IMG/VR virus record: IMGVR_UViG_3300007516_000010 | Location: 32,942-96,941 of that record | Direction: 5' to 3' (one strand) | DNA: 64,000 bases | From: a virus | In this document: in pieces, positions 8,696-17,482 of the stretch | Position numbering within the stretch: the stretch's first letter is position 1 | Layout: each line of letters starts with the position of its first letter | Translations under genes and position numbers: made by a program | Notes under the pieces: generated by a model | Seen by the model: only the letters and a program-made list of their open reading frames with translations | Databases searched by the model: none | What the model was told of the DNA's origin: nothing

Positions 8696-9636
8696 TTGCG
8701 GTTTATGGAGCTGACACCCGGATCGGCTGCAAATTGATTGCATTGTTGAGGCAGAACAATCTCGGGGTGCTACCTCGTCCGGTCAGTTGGGCTATCGGAA
8801 AAAGCTCAGCCGAGATCCGTGCGGACGTCGTGGACAAACAACCAGGGGTGATTCTGAACTGTTTGATCGATCCAGACAGCGGAGACCTACCGATCGACGA
8901 GACGGCTGCTTACGTGGCAGTGACACAGTCGCTCGTCTCTCAGGCTAAGCAATTAGGTTGTCGTTACATCCACTGTTCCAGTGCAAGAATTTATGGGCTT
9001 GGCGACAAGCCGGAACACGGCAACTCTTATGCCGAATATGATTCGGTGCTGGTAAAAGGTGATGACCCATGGCGACAGTTAATCGCCGCCACCGAGCGGA
9101 CGGTGATGTTGCACACGTTGCTAGCTAATCCGGTCGCCTCGCGTACAGCGAATGATCGTTTTGGGTTCTACGTAGCCAGATTTGGTCATGTGCTAGGTTT
9201 TGGCGAAACCCGTTCGCAGCGGTTCCCTGCGGTTCACACGCTATCTGCTTGTCTACAGGAAGCATCGCAGAACAACTGCACGCTGATCTGCAACGATCCT
9301 GACCGGCGGATATCACCGGTCAGCGTGGGTACAGCTGCCGGGTGTATCGCGGACTTATGCGAACCGCGTTGTCAGGCACCTTACGGGTTTTACAACGTCG
9401 GGTCCACCGACACCGTTTCGTTGCGAGAGATCTGTACTCAGTTAGCACTGCGGCATGGTGTTTACACTTCGCTGGTGCCTTTCAGCGGCCGACGAGATGC
9501 TAAGGCGGTCTACGGGGTCGACGCTGATCAGGCGGTGAACCCGGCCTGGTGGCTCAGTCGCGGGATGCGAAAGCTGCCCACCTGGAGAGCGGCGGTCGCC
9601 GAGCTGATGGTTGACCGCGATTTGTGCTCGGTCTGA
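8620..9636 (+). CDS. NAD-dependent epimerase/dehydratase-like protein
   Basis: A 338-residue short-chain-dehydrogenase fold resembling dTDP-4-dehydrorhamnose reductase and nucleotide-sugar epimerases. It has a Rossmann start near residue 27 (VVAVYGADTRIGCKLI), then VILNCLIDP, then a CRYIHCSSARIYG serine segment. The usual YxxxK catalytic pair after the SS segment is not evident (YAEYDSVLVKG instead), so it may be a divergent or non-catalytic member. The C-terminal part has the NVGSTDTVSLREI substrate-domain pattern. The start overlaps the preceding gene by 76 bases with GGAAG upstream. Together the two genes suggest sugar modification. Confidence 0.65.
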   Translation: MRTLELVPERKFAPDSSKKTATRVVVAVYGADTRIGCKLIALLRQNNLGVLPRPVSWAIGKSSAEIRADVVDKQPGVILNCLIDPDSGDLPIDETAAYVAVTQSLVSQAKQLGCRYIHCSSARIYGLGDKPEHGNSYAEYDSVLVKGDDPWRQLIAATERTVMLHTLLANPVASRTANDRFGFYVARFGHVLGFGETRSQRFPAVHTLSACLQEASQNNCTLICNDPDRRISPVSVGTAAGCIADLCEPRCQAPYGFYNVGSTDTVSLREICTQLALRHGVYTSLVPFSGRRDAKAVYGVDADQAVNPAWWLSRGMRKLPTWRAAVAELMVDRDLCSV

Positions 9637-9677
9637 CCTGGCAGGGTGAATTACTCAGCCGATCACGTAGGCATTAA

Positions 9678-9712
9678 CCTAGCGGGTGACCCGTTCTCGC
9701 TCACCCGCTAGG
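9678..9712 (+). other. Strong hairpin just before a start codon
   Basis: Perfect 12-bp stem CCTAGCGGGTGA/TCACCCGCTAGG with an 11-base loop, ending 7 bases before the ATG at 9720. There is no T run. It leaves no room for an ordinary ribosome binding site, so it may control translation or act as a processing or binding site. Confidence 0.65.
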
Positions 9713-9719
9713 AATCGAT

Positions 9720-10241
9720 ATGCTAGGCGAATTATTCAAAACCGCGGACGACACCGCCGCGGCTAAGCTTTCCGGAAGACTGATTTTGTCAGATTCCGGA
9801 TGGTTATTATTGACGGTGCCAAACGCACTGGTTCGCGGGGCATTCTCCGCGCTGGCGGTTCCAGGAATCGAGCTACCGCCGCGTAAAAGCGGTTCGGCGT
9901 TGCGGGCACATATCTCGGTGATGAACGCCGAAGAGGTCGCCGCTATACCTGGCAAGATCAACGAACTAGGGAAATCGTATTCCTATCAGCTCGGTCAGAT
10001 CCGCGAAGTCAAGCCGATAGGCTGGCAGGGAATGGAACGGGTCTGGTTCATTCGCGTTGATTCGCCTCAGCTCAAGGAACTGCGAAGAAGCTACGGGCTA
10101 AGTCCGATCCCGATGGGCGGGCGGACCGAGAAACCTTTTCATATTACGATTGCCGTAAGACGCAAGAACGTGTTACGGACCGGATCAATGTCCAAGTTGT
10201 CTCTTTTTAACTCTTTCTCGATAGGAACGAATATTGGATAG
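9720..10241 (+). CDS. 2H phosphoesterase-like protein (possible anti-CBASS Acb1-type)
   Basis: A 173-residue protein with two H-x-S/T motifs, HIS at residues 64-66 and HIT at 141-143. Each sits in a short hydrophobic strand (AHISVM, FHITIAV), the signature of the 2H phosphoesterase fold. That family hydrolyses cyclic phosphodiesters and 2',5'-linked RNA ends. In phages, the T4-type Acb1 protein uses the same fold and motif pair to cut the cyclic nucleotides of CBASS defence. The length is close to that class. Other 2H roles (tRNA or RNA end processing) cannot be excluded. The gene sits beside GP88 and rII-like genes in an apparent early host-takeover cluster. Confidence 0.6.
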   Translation: MLGELFKTADDTAAAKLSGRLILSDSGWLLLTVPNALVRGAFSALAVPGIELPPRKSGSALRAHISVMNAEEVAAIPGKINELGKSYSYQLGQIREVKPIGWQGMERVWFIRVDSPQLKELRRSYGLSPIPMGGRTEKPFHITIAVRRKNVLRTGSMSKLSLFNSFSIGTNIG

Positions 10242-10252
10242 GATGTGCAGAG

Positions 10253-11005
10253 TTGGCTAAACACGCCATAAGCGAGTTCGTGTTTCCTGTTCCTCTACGG
10301 CCAGGAAACGAAAAAACAGGTACAGAGGTCTATACGACCTCGCTACCTCCGGGCAAGACTTGCCCGGGAATGACAGCAGATTGCTGGGAGAAGTGCTACG
10401 CCCGCAAGGGCCATTACAACGGGCCGACGGTAATCAACCGCCTGGCGGTGAACGACGCGATGCGGCAATTGCCCGACTTCGTTCGCAGAGTAACGGGCCA
10501 GATCGTTTCTCAAGGGATTCGATTCGTGCGGGTCCATGCGGCGGGCGATTTTGACACCCAGGAATATATCCAACAGTGGATCGATATCGCCAAGCGAAAT
10601 AAGAACACAGTGTTCTATGCCTACACACGATCATGGTCGGTACCTAGCTTGCTACCCAAGCTGCGTAAGCTGGCCAAGATGCCTAATGTTTCGCTATGGT
10701 TTAGTTGCGACCGGTCAACCGGTATGCCGCCCAAGAGTACGCGGGTTAGGCGTGCGTACATGTCCGTTACCGACAGCGATAAGCCACGGTACAAAGTTGA
10801 CCTATTCTTTCGTGCCGGCAGTCGCAGACAGAAACAGGTCAAGTCAGCCGGTACGTTGGTGTGCCCGGCCGAGCGGACGCCAACTAAAGGCGTTACCTGC
10901 AGTCAGTGTCGAATCTGCATTGATCGCGGCGATTGGCTAGATCAGCAGAATGATCGTTTGCGTGGCAAGGCAATCAGTCTTCCTGTGCTACAGGGAGGCG
11001 TATGA
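10253..11005 (+). CDS. GP88-family phage protein
   Basis: A 250-residue member of the phage gene product 88 family. It has the characteristic TSLPPGKTCPGMTADCWEKC segment near residues 27-50, a RVHAAGDFDTQEYI motif near residues 94-107 and an AYTRSW motif near residue 125. The C-terminal cysteines (CPAERT, CSQCRIC) look like a metal cluster. The biochemical role of the family is unknown; cysteine-rich ends and the conserved AGDF and TRSW motifs suggest a metal- or cofactor-binding fold. The start is a TTG at 10253 after AGGATG. The stop overlaps the next start as ATGA. Confidence 0.75.
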   Translation: MAKHAISEFVFPVPLRPGNEKTGTEVYTTSLPPGKTCPGMTADCWEKCYARKGHYNGPTVINRLAVNDAMRQLPDFVRRVTGQIVSQGIRFVRVHAAGDFDTQEYIQQWIDIAKRNKNTVFYAYTRSWSVPSLLPKLRKLAKMPNVSLWFSCDRSTGMPPKSTRVRRAYMSVTDSDKPRYKVDLFFRAGSRRQKQVKSAGTLVCPAERTPTKGVTCSQCRICIDRGDWLDQQNDRLRGKAISLPVLQGGV

Positions 11006-11253
11006 TGGGATTTCTTCTTCTTTTGGACATGCGAGGGCCCTCGTTCACGCAGGATGGCTACCCTAAGCCAGAACCAGAGCTGAAAAAGATACTGATGAGG
11101 CTCGTCCGCTCGCTAGACAAGGGAACTTCAATCGCACAGTTTGACAACCAGGAGGTGTTGGATTCGCAGCGGCGTCCCTGCGGATCGATATGGGTAAGCC
11201 AGCAGCGATGGACGGACGATGCGATTGACGCCTTGATTCGAGAGCTTGAATGA
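11002..11253 (+). CDS. Small hypothetical protein
   Basis: An 83-residue protein of unknown function, translationally coupled to the GP88 gene by an ATGA overlap. It has a short hydrophobic N-terminus (MGFLLLLDM) and a helical C-terminus (TDDAIDALIRELE). It precedes palindrome copy 2. Confidence 0.6.
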   Translation: MMGFLLLLDMRGPSFTQDGYPKPEPELKKILMRLVRSLDKGTSIAQFDNQEVLDSQRRPCGSIWVSQQRWTDDAIDALIRELE

Positions 11254-11258
11254 CCCTA

Positions 11259-11286
11259 GCGGCGACAAAATCGATTTTGTCGCCGC
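11259..11286. repeat. Intergenic palindrome, copy 2
   Basis: A perfect 28-bp copy identical to copy 1. It starts 5 bases after the stop at 11253 and ends exactly 30 bases before the ATG at 11317. Confidence 0.95.
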
Positions 11287-11316
11287 ATCCACCTAACCCT
11301 TTGAATGAGGATTTCG

Positions 11317-12261
11317 ATGAGTATTATTTACGCGATAGCTAATGACGGCGGTATTTCCGCCTACGTCAACGGCCAGATGAAGGTGGTCGCTCCTGACCAC
11401 CCCAAGTATGAAGACATCTTGCTGGCGTTGGACAAGCAGGATTCCGACAAGTTTTTGAGGTTGGCCGACGTCAGCAGCGCGGTTAATGATTACCTCAGCC
11501 CCAGCGGCAAGTTGGCCGTCAAGAATGGCCAGGTGCTTTATCAAGGTGTTTCGATCGAGTTTGCGTTCACGACGCGGCTACTGGAAATGATGGCCAAGTC
11601 ATTGCCGTATCTGCCTTATGTCCGCTACATCGAGCGAACGATGCGTAACCCGCGGCCACGCTGCGTCGCATCGCTGGATTTGCTAATCAACCGGGCGGAT
11701 GCGAAGTATCCGTTACCGCTGCTTCCTGACGGACGGTTCCTGGCATACAAGCGAGTCCGTCCGGATTACCTGGACCATTACGGCGCTACGGTGCTCTACG
11801 AGCCGCTGGAGGTTAAGTACAAGGATCACCCTTTGGTGGGTGATTTAAACTGGCTGCATGCACAGGAAGGAAACCGCGTCGGGATGCCGATCTGGGAAAC
11901 AGACGACAACTTCCAGCTAGCTTGCTCGGCGGGATTCCACGCTGGCTTGTACGAGTACGTCGAGACGTTTCACAAGGACGACGGCCCGATACTAGCCGTG
12001 GCGATTTGCCCCAGCCAGGTGATCTCAGTTCCACAGGACGCCAGTGCGTTTAAGTTTCGCACACACGCACTGGAAGTGCGGCACATCGTCCCGGAGACGT
12101 TCTTGGACTTGATCTTTGATCCGACTGGCTCGCTTAAAGCGGCCAGGGCTAATTCGACGTTCTATAACGACGCTTGGTCCTGCGAAGAAAGTGAGTTCGA
12201 GTACTCAGAATTTGGCGACGACGACGACGACGAACACGACGACGACTGGTCGCAGATCTAG
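11317..12261 (+). CDS. rIIB: rIIB-like protein
   Basis: A 314-residue protein resembling T4 rIIB and its relatives. The N-terminal half has the pattern of short phosphate- or DNA-binding-like repeats (YVNGQMKVVAPDHPKYEDI). The C-terminal half carries the conserved DGRFLAYKRV and CSAGFHAGLYEYV segments of the family. In T4, rIIA and rIIB are membrane-associated proteins that affect lysis timing and overcome lambda Rex exclusion. The tail is strongly acidic (GDDDDDEHDDDW), encoded by repeated GAC. ATG at 11317 is chosen over 11305 because TGAGG lies 7 bases before it. The rIIA-like partner follows directly. Confidence 0.7.
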   Translation: MSIIYAIANDGGISAYVNGQMKVVAPDHPKYEDILLALDKQDSDKFLRLADVSSAVNDYLSPSGKLAVKNGQVLYQGVSIEFAFTTRLLEMMAKSLPYLPYVRYIERTMRNPRPRCVASLDLLINRADAKYPLPLLPDGRFLAYKRVRPDYLDHYGATVLYEPLEVKYKDHPLVGDLNWLHAQEGNRVGMPIWETDDNFQLACSAGFHAGLYEYVETFHKDDGPILAVAICPSQVISVPQDASAFKFRTHALEVRHIVPETFLDLIFDPTGSLKAARANSTFYNDAWSCEESEFEYSEFGDDDDDEHDDDWSQI

Positions 12262-12285
12262 TCGTTATTTTCGGCTGTAACACCA

Positions 12286-12325
12286 AAGGGCACCCAGGAG
12301 CCGTTCCGGGTGCCCTTGTTTCATT
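12286..12325 (+). terminator. Intrinsic terminator between rIIB-like and rIIA-like genes
   Basis: A 10-bp stem AAGGGCACCC/GGGTGCCCTT with a 12-base loop, followed by GTTTCATTT. The T run is imperfect, but the stem is strong. Its presence rules out the in-frame GTG at 12310 as the start of the next gene. Confidence 0.75.
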
Positions 12326-12384
12326 TCTGGCGGAATTGTTTCAGCAATTCCACCAGCGTTTCATTAAACCATCAGGACCGATCC

Positions 12385-14880
12385 ATGATTCCGGCAATCA
12401 GTACCAATTCTTTTGCGTCGTTCGGGATGTCCGGCGGCGGCAAATGCACGATGCGCAACGCCTCCCATTTGCAGCAGTTGTTCCTTGGAAAGATTTATGC
12501 GGATCCACTGCACGCACTTGTACGCGAGCTATGGCTAAACGCCATCGACAGCATGATTCAGGCGGGTCGGCCCGAGGTTCCGATCGAGGTTTCGCTGCCA
12601 AACTTATTGTCGCCGGTTTACCGGGCGAGGGATTTTGGCGTCGGAATGACGCACGACCAGTTCGAGGCCATCTACAGTGACCTGGGCGGCTCTACTAAAC
12701 GCAGTGATGCCGCCGTCACTGGTTCGTTAGGCCTTGGCTCCAAGAGTCCGTTAGGCTACGCGGACTTGTTTAACGTCTCCTGTTACGACGGAGAGACGGT
12801 TAGACATTACCTGATCTCTAAAGACGTCGACGGCGACATGATGTGGGTCCCTGTCTCATCGTGCCCCAGTGACGAACCGCAGGGAGTCGAGGTAGTCGTT
12901 CCGATTAAGACTGGCGATACCGCTAAGGTTATCCATCACTACTACAAGATCTTGTCGGCACTGAACCATCCCAACATGCCGCAGGTAGCGGTGCCAAACG
13001 TGACTGGGTTATCCGGTGCTCGACCAGAACCAACGGACTGGTCAGACTATCCCTTGACCTCGCCGACGGTTTCGTTCGACGCGTCTAACAGCCGAACAAC
13101 GTCCTTTCGGTTCTTTATGGGTAATATCGAATACCGCGCGAACCTCGAAGCGATGGTCGCGAACGCATCGAAAACCTGGGAAGACCACCGGGAGCTAGTA
13201 CTGGCGACCGCCCGTGAGCTTAAGATTGCCGTCTTTGCACCGATGGACGCCTCGCATGGTCATTGCCCGGTGGACTTCGACGCCGGACGTTACAACGTGC
13301 AGCCGACCGCGAGGTCATCTGACTGGGTCATGTCGCAGCTTGTCGAGGCGGCTGAAAAGTACTGGAAGGCACAAGTAGCCAGGCTCAAAGCGGCGGACGG
13401 CTTGCTGCAACGGTGGTCGCTGTTAGCGTCGCTTGATAAGCAGTACACCGCGGCTATTTTTAAACACCTGGTAGCACGTGCGGGGGTCACCGGCGACGCT
13501 CAGTTGCTTATTCCAGTTAGTAAAAGCCCGCTCAATTTGTTGCTGGAAGCGGCTGGCGACCAGATCGGTACGGGCTGGTTGCCTAGGACCTACACTTCAG
13601 GCGGCTCCGACATGCGAGATGTGTCCCAGAAAATGGCTGGTAAACGGCTGGCCAATCACGCAAAAACGAGGGCGAGAGTGGACGACTTCGTGTCATTGAC
13701 TAGGCAGCTTCGGAGTTCCACCGCCTCGGTGCTAATCATCGACGAGCCGAATAGCTGGCGGCAGCGGTATGAAGCGGATTATGACGCCCGTTTACCGGTT
13801 TTCACGGTGGCTTATGAAGAGTTAGTCGCCGGTAAGCTTGTGCGTAAGCCGACAGCGGCGTCCGCATTTAATCTTCGGCGGTATTTAGAGTCTCACGGCG
13901 TACAGGTAACGCAGGTCAGCGAGTTGCCGGTAATCGAGCGATCTCGTACGGTGAAGCTTAAACGGCGTGAGAAGCAGTTCACGCTGCAGCAGTGCTACAC
14001 CGTCAATTCGTCGATGTTCAATTATCCAGCAAGTGTCTTCCGTCCTTACAGTGGCTACGGTGGCGACACGGACGATAGGTTTCTTTTGCTCCGCGTAAAT
14101 GGACACAGGATCGAAACGTCACCGACGTCTGGGTGGTGTGAGGTGAGTGCTACATGGCATGAAGGTATCACCGCCGCGATGGCAACCGACTTAACACGTA
14201 GCGACACGCAGCACTACAGCGATTTACTCGCTTACCGGCTTTCGGGAGTCAAGTCGTCTGCGATGCCGGACAACTGCGACGACTTGTTCGTTTATTTGCG
14301 GGAGCAGTATCAGTGGCATCTACCGCTGCTGGAGTGCGCAGCCTTGGAGCGGCATTTAAGGGCGGCGTTAAACAACGCTGACGTCATGGAGCATATTGAG
14401 GGCGACACACCGTTTGGCGAGGGTCGTCCGCGGATTCAGACGCCGGTTAACTGGATGCGGTCGATGATGCAAATCTTCGGCCATCGGATGCGGTCGCACA
14501 TCTGCCGTTTCGAGAAGGTATGCGTAGCCTTCTTCGGGCAAGAATACATCGAGAAGCAAGACCAGTGGAAAGCAAAGAACGATCCGGTATGTCGACAGCT
14601 GGCCGAGAACTTTGTCAAGCAGTACCCGCTCTCGCCGATTCTTCCTTTCGGAAACTTTCGAGATACGGTAAAGACTTACCCACAGATGGCCCACCGGCTG
14701 GACCGCAAGGACCATCTGACGGCTAAGGACATCCCTAAACTGCCGATTCTGCCAGAGTCCGAATTGCTGACGAAGCTAGTACCCGATCTGCCGCATTTTG
14801 TCTCGCTGACGTCGTCAAGCTATTCTGGCTGGCTAAAGCGAGACCAAGTATGCAAGACGAAAGTGTTGACGAATTCGTAG
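12385..14880 (+). CDS. rIIA: rIIA-like protein with GHKL ATPase domain
   Basis: An 831-residue protein whose N-terminus is a GHKL-type ATP-binding domain. It has the N-box RELWLNAIDSM (residues 47-57), G1 box RDFGVGMT (82-89) and G2 box GSLGLGSKSP (113-122). T4 rIIA has the same domain at its N-terminus, and its partner rIIB is encoded immediately upstream here. The pair affects membrane energetics, lysis control and escape from host exclusion systems. The gene order (B then A) is reversed relative to T4. The frame is open from 12310, but that stretch lies in the terminator; ATG at 12385 with AGGAC upstream is preferred. The 3' end overlaps the next gene by 31 bases. Confidence 0.75.
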   Translation: MIPAISTNSFASFGMSGGGKCTMRNASHLQQLFLGKIYADPLHALVRELWLNAIDSMIQAGRPEVPIEVSLPNLLSPVYRARDFGVGMTHDQFEAIYSDLGGSTKRSDAAVTGSLGLGSKSPLGYADLFNVSCYDGETVRHYLISKDVDGDMMWVPVSSCPSDEPQGVEVVVPIKTGDTAKVIHHYYKILSALNHPNMPQVAVPNVTGLSGARPEPTDWSDYPLTSPTVSFDASNSRTTSFRFFMGNIEYRANLEAMVANASKTWEDHRELVLATARELKIAVFAPMDASHGHCPVDFDAGRYNVQPTARSSDWVMSQLVEAAEKYWKAQVARLKAADGLLQRWSLLASLDKQYTAAIFKHLVARAGVTGDAQLLIPVSKSPLNLLLEAAGDQIGTGWLPRTYTSGGSDMRDVSQKMAGKRLANHAKTRARVDDFVSLTRQLRSSTASVLIIDEPNSWRQRYEADYDARLPVFTVAYEELVAGKLVRKPTAASAFNLRRYLESHGVQVTQVSELPVIERSRTVKLKRREKQFTLQQCYTVNSSMFNYPASVFRPYSGYGGDTDDRFLLLRVNGHRIETSPTSGWCEVSATWHEGITAAMATDLTRSDTQHYSDLLAYRLSGVKSSAMPDNCDDLFVYLREQYQWHLPLLECAALERHLRAALNNADVMEHIEGDTPFGEGRPRIQTPVNWMRSMMQIFGHRMRSHICRFEKVCVAFFGQEYIEKQDQWKAKNDPVCRQLAENFVKQYPLSPILPFGNFRDTVKTYPQMAHRLDRKDHLTAKDIPKLPILPESELLTKLVPDLPHFVSLTSSSYSGWLKRDQVCKTKVLTNS

Positions 14881-15857
14881 CCATCTTCGGCGACGGCGGG
14901 AAGATAGCAAAGCTGGCCGCCGAATTACCGGCGGTCAGCCAAGTTACGTGGCCAGATCCTTACGAGATCACTGAGCTACGGGAGTTGGCCAAGCAGGGCA
15001 ACGCCGTCGCTCTTGCGATCTACGGACTGCACGATCGTTTCCAGGGAAACGACCCTAAGACATTCTTTCACGCTATTAAAGTGGCCGGGGAGGTCAGCGA
15101 ACAACTACAGAAACTAGCGGATTCCCTGATACCGCCCGCTCGCGACGTGATGACCAACTTCAAGTCGCCGTTCGATCGCGACCCGAAGCGGTACAGTTCG
15201 ATACTGGATCAGGCCGGTACGGTTGCCCAGTGGTGGCCAGGGACGATCGGCGGCGTCCCTAACTTGCCAGGTCCGCTTTCGAGCCTGGCGGTGATGGGTA
15301 CACTCGGCGCTGGTGCCGGGAACCTGACGGGTAGGTTGCTTGCCAATCACCCAGCATTTGATCCAGAGACGGTAACTAGCCGGGCGACGATGATCGGCGG
15401 CCTGCTGGGGTTACTTCCTGGGGCGGCGTCCATGGGAATGAACGCTTTGGCTGGCAAGTCGTTGCTGGGTGACAACGTATTGGGGATGCAGAAGCGTTCT
15501 CTGTTAGATCCGACGCTGTTCTCACGCCCTAACTTGATTCCGGTTGAGCAGCTGCAGCAGATGGTTTGGGAAGACCCCGACGTCGCTGGCCGTCTGCCCA
15601 TTCACATTGCGGCGGCAACGTCGGCTCTTGTCGAAGGGGCTAGTCGGCAGAGCCGCAGCGAAACTCCGTTTATCACCCCTGGCGATATTGCGAGAATGGC
15701 TGTGGGCATGGGTTCCGGCTACACTAGCGGCTTATTGGTCGGTAAGGCCCTGGGCGGGCTGTTCGGAGTTTCCGACGCAGCTCAGCAGGTACTGCGTCGC
15801 TCCGGAGCGGCAGCCGGTCTTTTACAGACATTTGTACCGTTAGCTTTTGGTGCGTAG
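14850..15857 (+). CDS. Gly-rich protein with hydrophobic segments
   Basis: A 335-residue protein of unknown function. There are three Gly/Ala hydrophobic segments: SSLAVMGTLGAGAGNLTG near residue 145, ATMIGGLLGLLPGAASMG near 178 and a C-terminal GYTSGLLVGKALGGLFG near 290-306. The N-terminal region is soluble and acidic. Proteins of this build cluster here (6080, 14850, 16244, 17199), consistent with membrane-active virion or ejection proteins carried with the polymerase encoded just downstream. It begins inside the end of the rIIA-like gene and its stop abuts the next ATG. Confidence 0.6.
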   Translation: MQDESVDEFVAIFGDGGKIAKLAAELPAVSQVTWPDPYEITELRELAKQGNAVALAIYGLHDRFQGNDPKTFFHAIKVAGEVSEQLQKLADSLIPPARDVMTNFKSPFDRDPKRYSSILDQAGTVAQWWPGTIGGVPNLPGPLSSLAVMGTLGAGAGNLTGRLLANHPAFDPETVTSRATMIGGLLGLLPGAASMGMNALAGKSLLGDNVLGMQKRSLLDPTLFSRPNLIPVEQLQQMVWEDPDVAGRLPIHIAAATSALVEGASRQSRSETPFITPGDIARMAVGMGSGYTSGLLVGKALGGLFGVSDAAQQVLRRSGAAAGLLQTFVPLAFGA

Positions 15858-16247
15858 ATGACATTCTTAAAGGGTTCCACCGGTCTTTGGCTTCCCGGCT
15901 CGGCGGACAGTAACTGTACGGAAGCCAGAGGGGTGAGTTTCTACGCGGAGAACGGCATGGTGTGCATGCGTAAGGAGCTGCCAGACGGTAAAGAGGAGTT
16001 TAAGCAGTTGGCCCCCAGCGAGGCCAGGATACGCATGCAGGCGCTCGTAGAGGTTGCCAAGCGATCAAGCGACGTCCACGGGCCGAACCATTCCCAGTCT
16101 AAGTTTTACGAAAACTTTATCGACGGGTATAAACGAGCCATCGTTGCGGCAGAAGAGCAGGGTCCGTATGAGGATCCCAGCAGTCGTCGAGACCGCGTCA
16201 ACCGCCGTCCGAAGTCGTTCGCGATGCCCTCTAAAAGCCTGGAATGA
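15858..16247 (+). CDS. Hypothetical protein
   Basis: A 129-residue soluble protein of unknown function, starting at the base after the preceding TAG. It has a mixed alpha/beta N-terminus (SFYAENGMVCMRKELPDG), a central helix and a basic, Ser/Arg-rich C-terminus (SSRRDRVNRRPKSF). The stop overlaps the next start as ATGA, so it belongs to the same translational unit as its two hydrophobic neighbours. Confidence 0.6.
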   Translation: MTFLKGSTGLWLPGSADSNCTEARGVSFYAENGMVCMRKELPDGKEEFKQLAPSEARIRMQALVEVAKRSSDVHGPNHSQSKFYENFIDGYKRAIVAAEEQGPYEDPSSRRDRVNRRPKSFAMPSKSLE

Positions 16248-16792
16248 TCATGTCCACTGCCGAACAACGCGCTAAGCTCGCCGCCGATATGCTGGGAACC
16301 CTAGTTGATGCGGGGTTGAGTAGGCAGGAAATGATTAGCATGCTGTCGTTCTCCGCTGACGTCCTGGAGAAGCAGGCATCGCAAGGAAAGACGCTTGACA
16401 CCATGGAGTTGGACAAACAGTCAGGTTTGTTTGGTGCATTGGCCGGAGCGTTGCCGATAGATGCGATCAAGGATATCGCTCTTCGCGGGGCGGACAAGGT
16501 GTTTGGGCTTGGCGAGCGTGTAGTAGGCAGTGCGTTGGATACGACCATGAAGTATTCGCCACTGATTGCGGGAGCTGCGTTGGCGACTCCGGTGATCGCA
16601 GGTTACGCCGCAGGTCATGGGATAGGTACTGGCAGCGACAACGGCGATGAGATGGTTCGATCGATTCACCAGCGAGAATTGGTTTCGATGCTGCGGGAGA
16701 ACGCGAGGCTAGCTGAGCAGACTCGCTTGGTTGAGGAGCAGCGACAGAAGCAGTTGGCAGGTAAAAAGCGACCACGCCGTTTCGCTGGCTAA
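16244..16792 (+). CDS. Protein with Gly/Ala hydrophobic segment
   Basis: A 182-residue protein of unknown function. The N-terminal helices (residues 1-55) are amphipathic. Residues 65-90 are moderately hydrophobic (GLFGALAGALPIDAIKDIAL). Residues 107-130 form a likely membrane segment (SPLIAGAALATPVIAGYAAGHG). The C-terminus is a Glu/Gln/Arg coiled coil ending in a basic tail (GKKRPRRFAG). It is coupled to the preceding gene by ATGA; an alternative start is the ATG at 16250. It belongs to the membrane-active cluster before the polymerase. Confidence 0.6.
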   Translation: MIMSTAEQRAKLAADMLGTLVDAGLSRQEMISMLSFSADVLEKQASQGKTLDTMELDKQSGLFGALAGALPIDAIKDIALRGADKVFGLGERVVGSALDTTMKYSPLIAGAALATPVIAGYAAGHGIGTGSDNGDEMVRSIHQRELVSMLRENARLAEQTRLVEEQRQKQLAGKKRPRRFAG

Positions 16793-16799
16793 AGCGTGT

Positions 16800-16825
16800 C
16801 GCCGACAAAATCGATTTTGTCGGCG
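16800..16825. repeat. Intergenic palindrome, copy 3 (GCCGAC-arm variant)
   Basis: A perfect 26-bp palindrome with the same core as copy 1 but arms CGC/GCG in the inverted order (CGCCGAC instead of GGCGAC). It sits 7 bases after a stop codon and 60 bases before the ATG at 16886. Confidence 0.9.
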
Positions 16826-16885
16826 TGAACCCGGAAGTGGCTAGCTGGTACATTGCTTGTGGTATCACTCCACAGGCGAGAAACA

Positions 16886-17482
16886 ATGCACGATAATCAA
16901 TCCAGCGATCAAACTCTCAGCTATCAGCATTTCGATCGCGAGCATGTTCCGTTCAGCGGTCAGATGCCGCAACTGACTGCGGCAGAGTACTCACAGATCA
17001 CACGTCGTGTACGGATATCGGGCTATGGGTTGTTTGACACGTCGGACCCGTCGCAGCGATATTTTGGGAGAACGCTGGCAGATTTGCTTAATCGTGCCGC
17101 ACTAGAACAATACGAGCTCACGGTCTGTCAGCCGTATCATTTTGTTGACGGGGCCGGCACTAATAAAACGCTACGCTTTTATCTTTGGGTGATGTGGTAT
17201 GAAAAAGTTGATCTCGATGCCGCAGCTGCCCGTAAGTTCTCCGAAACGGGCGTCCTTGACACCGAACCTGTTGTCGAAATTGTCACAGACGCCGACGTCG
17301 ACGACGGCCTCAAAAACCTCGGCGGATCCGACCACGGAAGCTTTGCTGCGAGCGGCCAATCTCGACGCGTTCAACAAGATTATCCCCAATCTAGTTCGTT
17401 ATGGGACCGCGTTCGCCACAGGCGGAGCCGCTCTCGCTGGCTTGAACCGTCTGACGAAATTGCGAACCGAGCAGGAGATTGA
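16886..17482 (+). CDS. Hypothetical protein overlapping the next gene
   Basis: A 198-residue frame of unknown function. The first 130 residues read as a normal protein (RTLADLLNRAALEQYELTV, then FYLWVMWYEKVDLDAAAARK). After about residue 155 the sequence becomes Ser/Arg-rich (RHRRSRSRWLEP), as expected for a shadow of the following gene, which overlaps it by 284 bases in another frame. Either the gene has an unusual tail, or the two frames are joined by a +1 shift. The ATG at 16886 has GCGAGAAA upstream. Confidence 0.5.
   Translation: MHDNQSSDQTLSYQHFDREHVPFSGQMPQLTAAEYSQITRRVRISGYGLFDTSDPSQRYFGRTLADLLNRAALEQYELTVCQPYHFVDGAGTNKTLRFYLWVMWYEKVDLDAAAARKFSETGVLDTEPVVEIVTDADVDDGLKNLGGSDHGSFAASGQSRRVQQDYPQSSSLWDRVRHRRSRSRWLEPSDEIANRAGD

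Noticed and set aside
12310-12384. Upstream in-frame extension of the rIIA-like gene
   Set aside because: The GTG at 12310 lies in the 3' arm of a terminator hairpin, and the extra residues show no family match; ATG 12385 is better.
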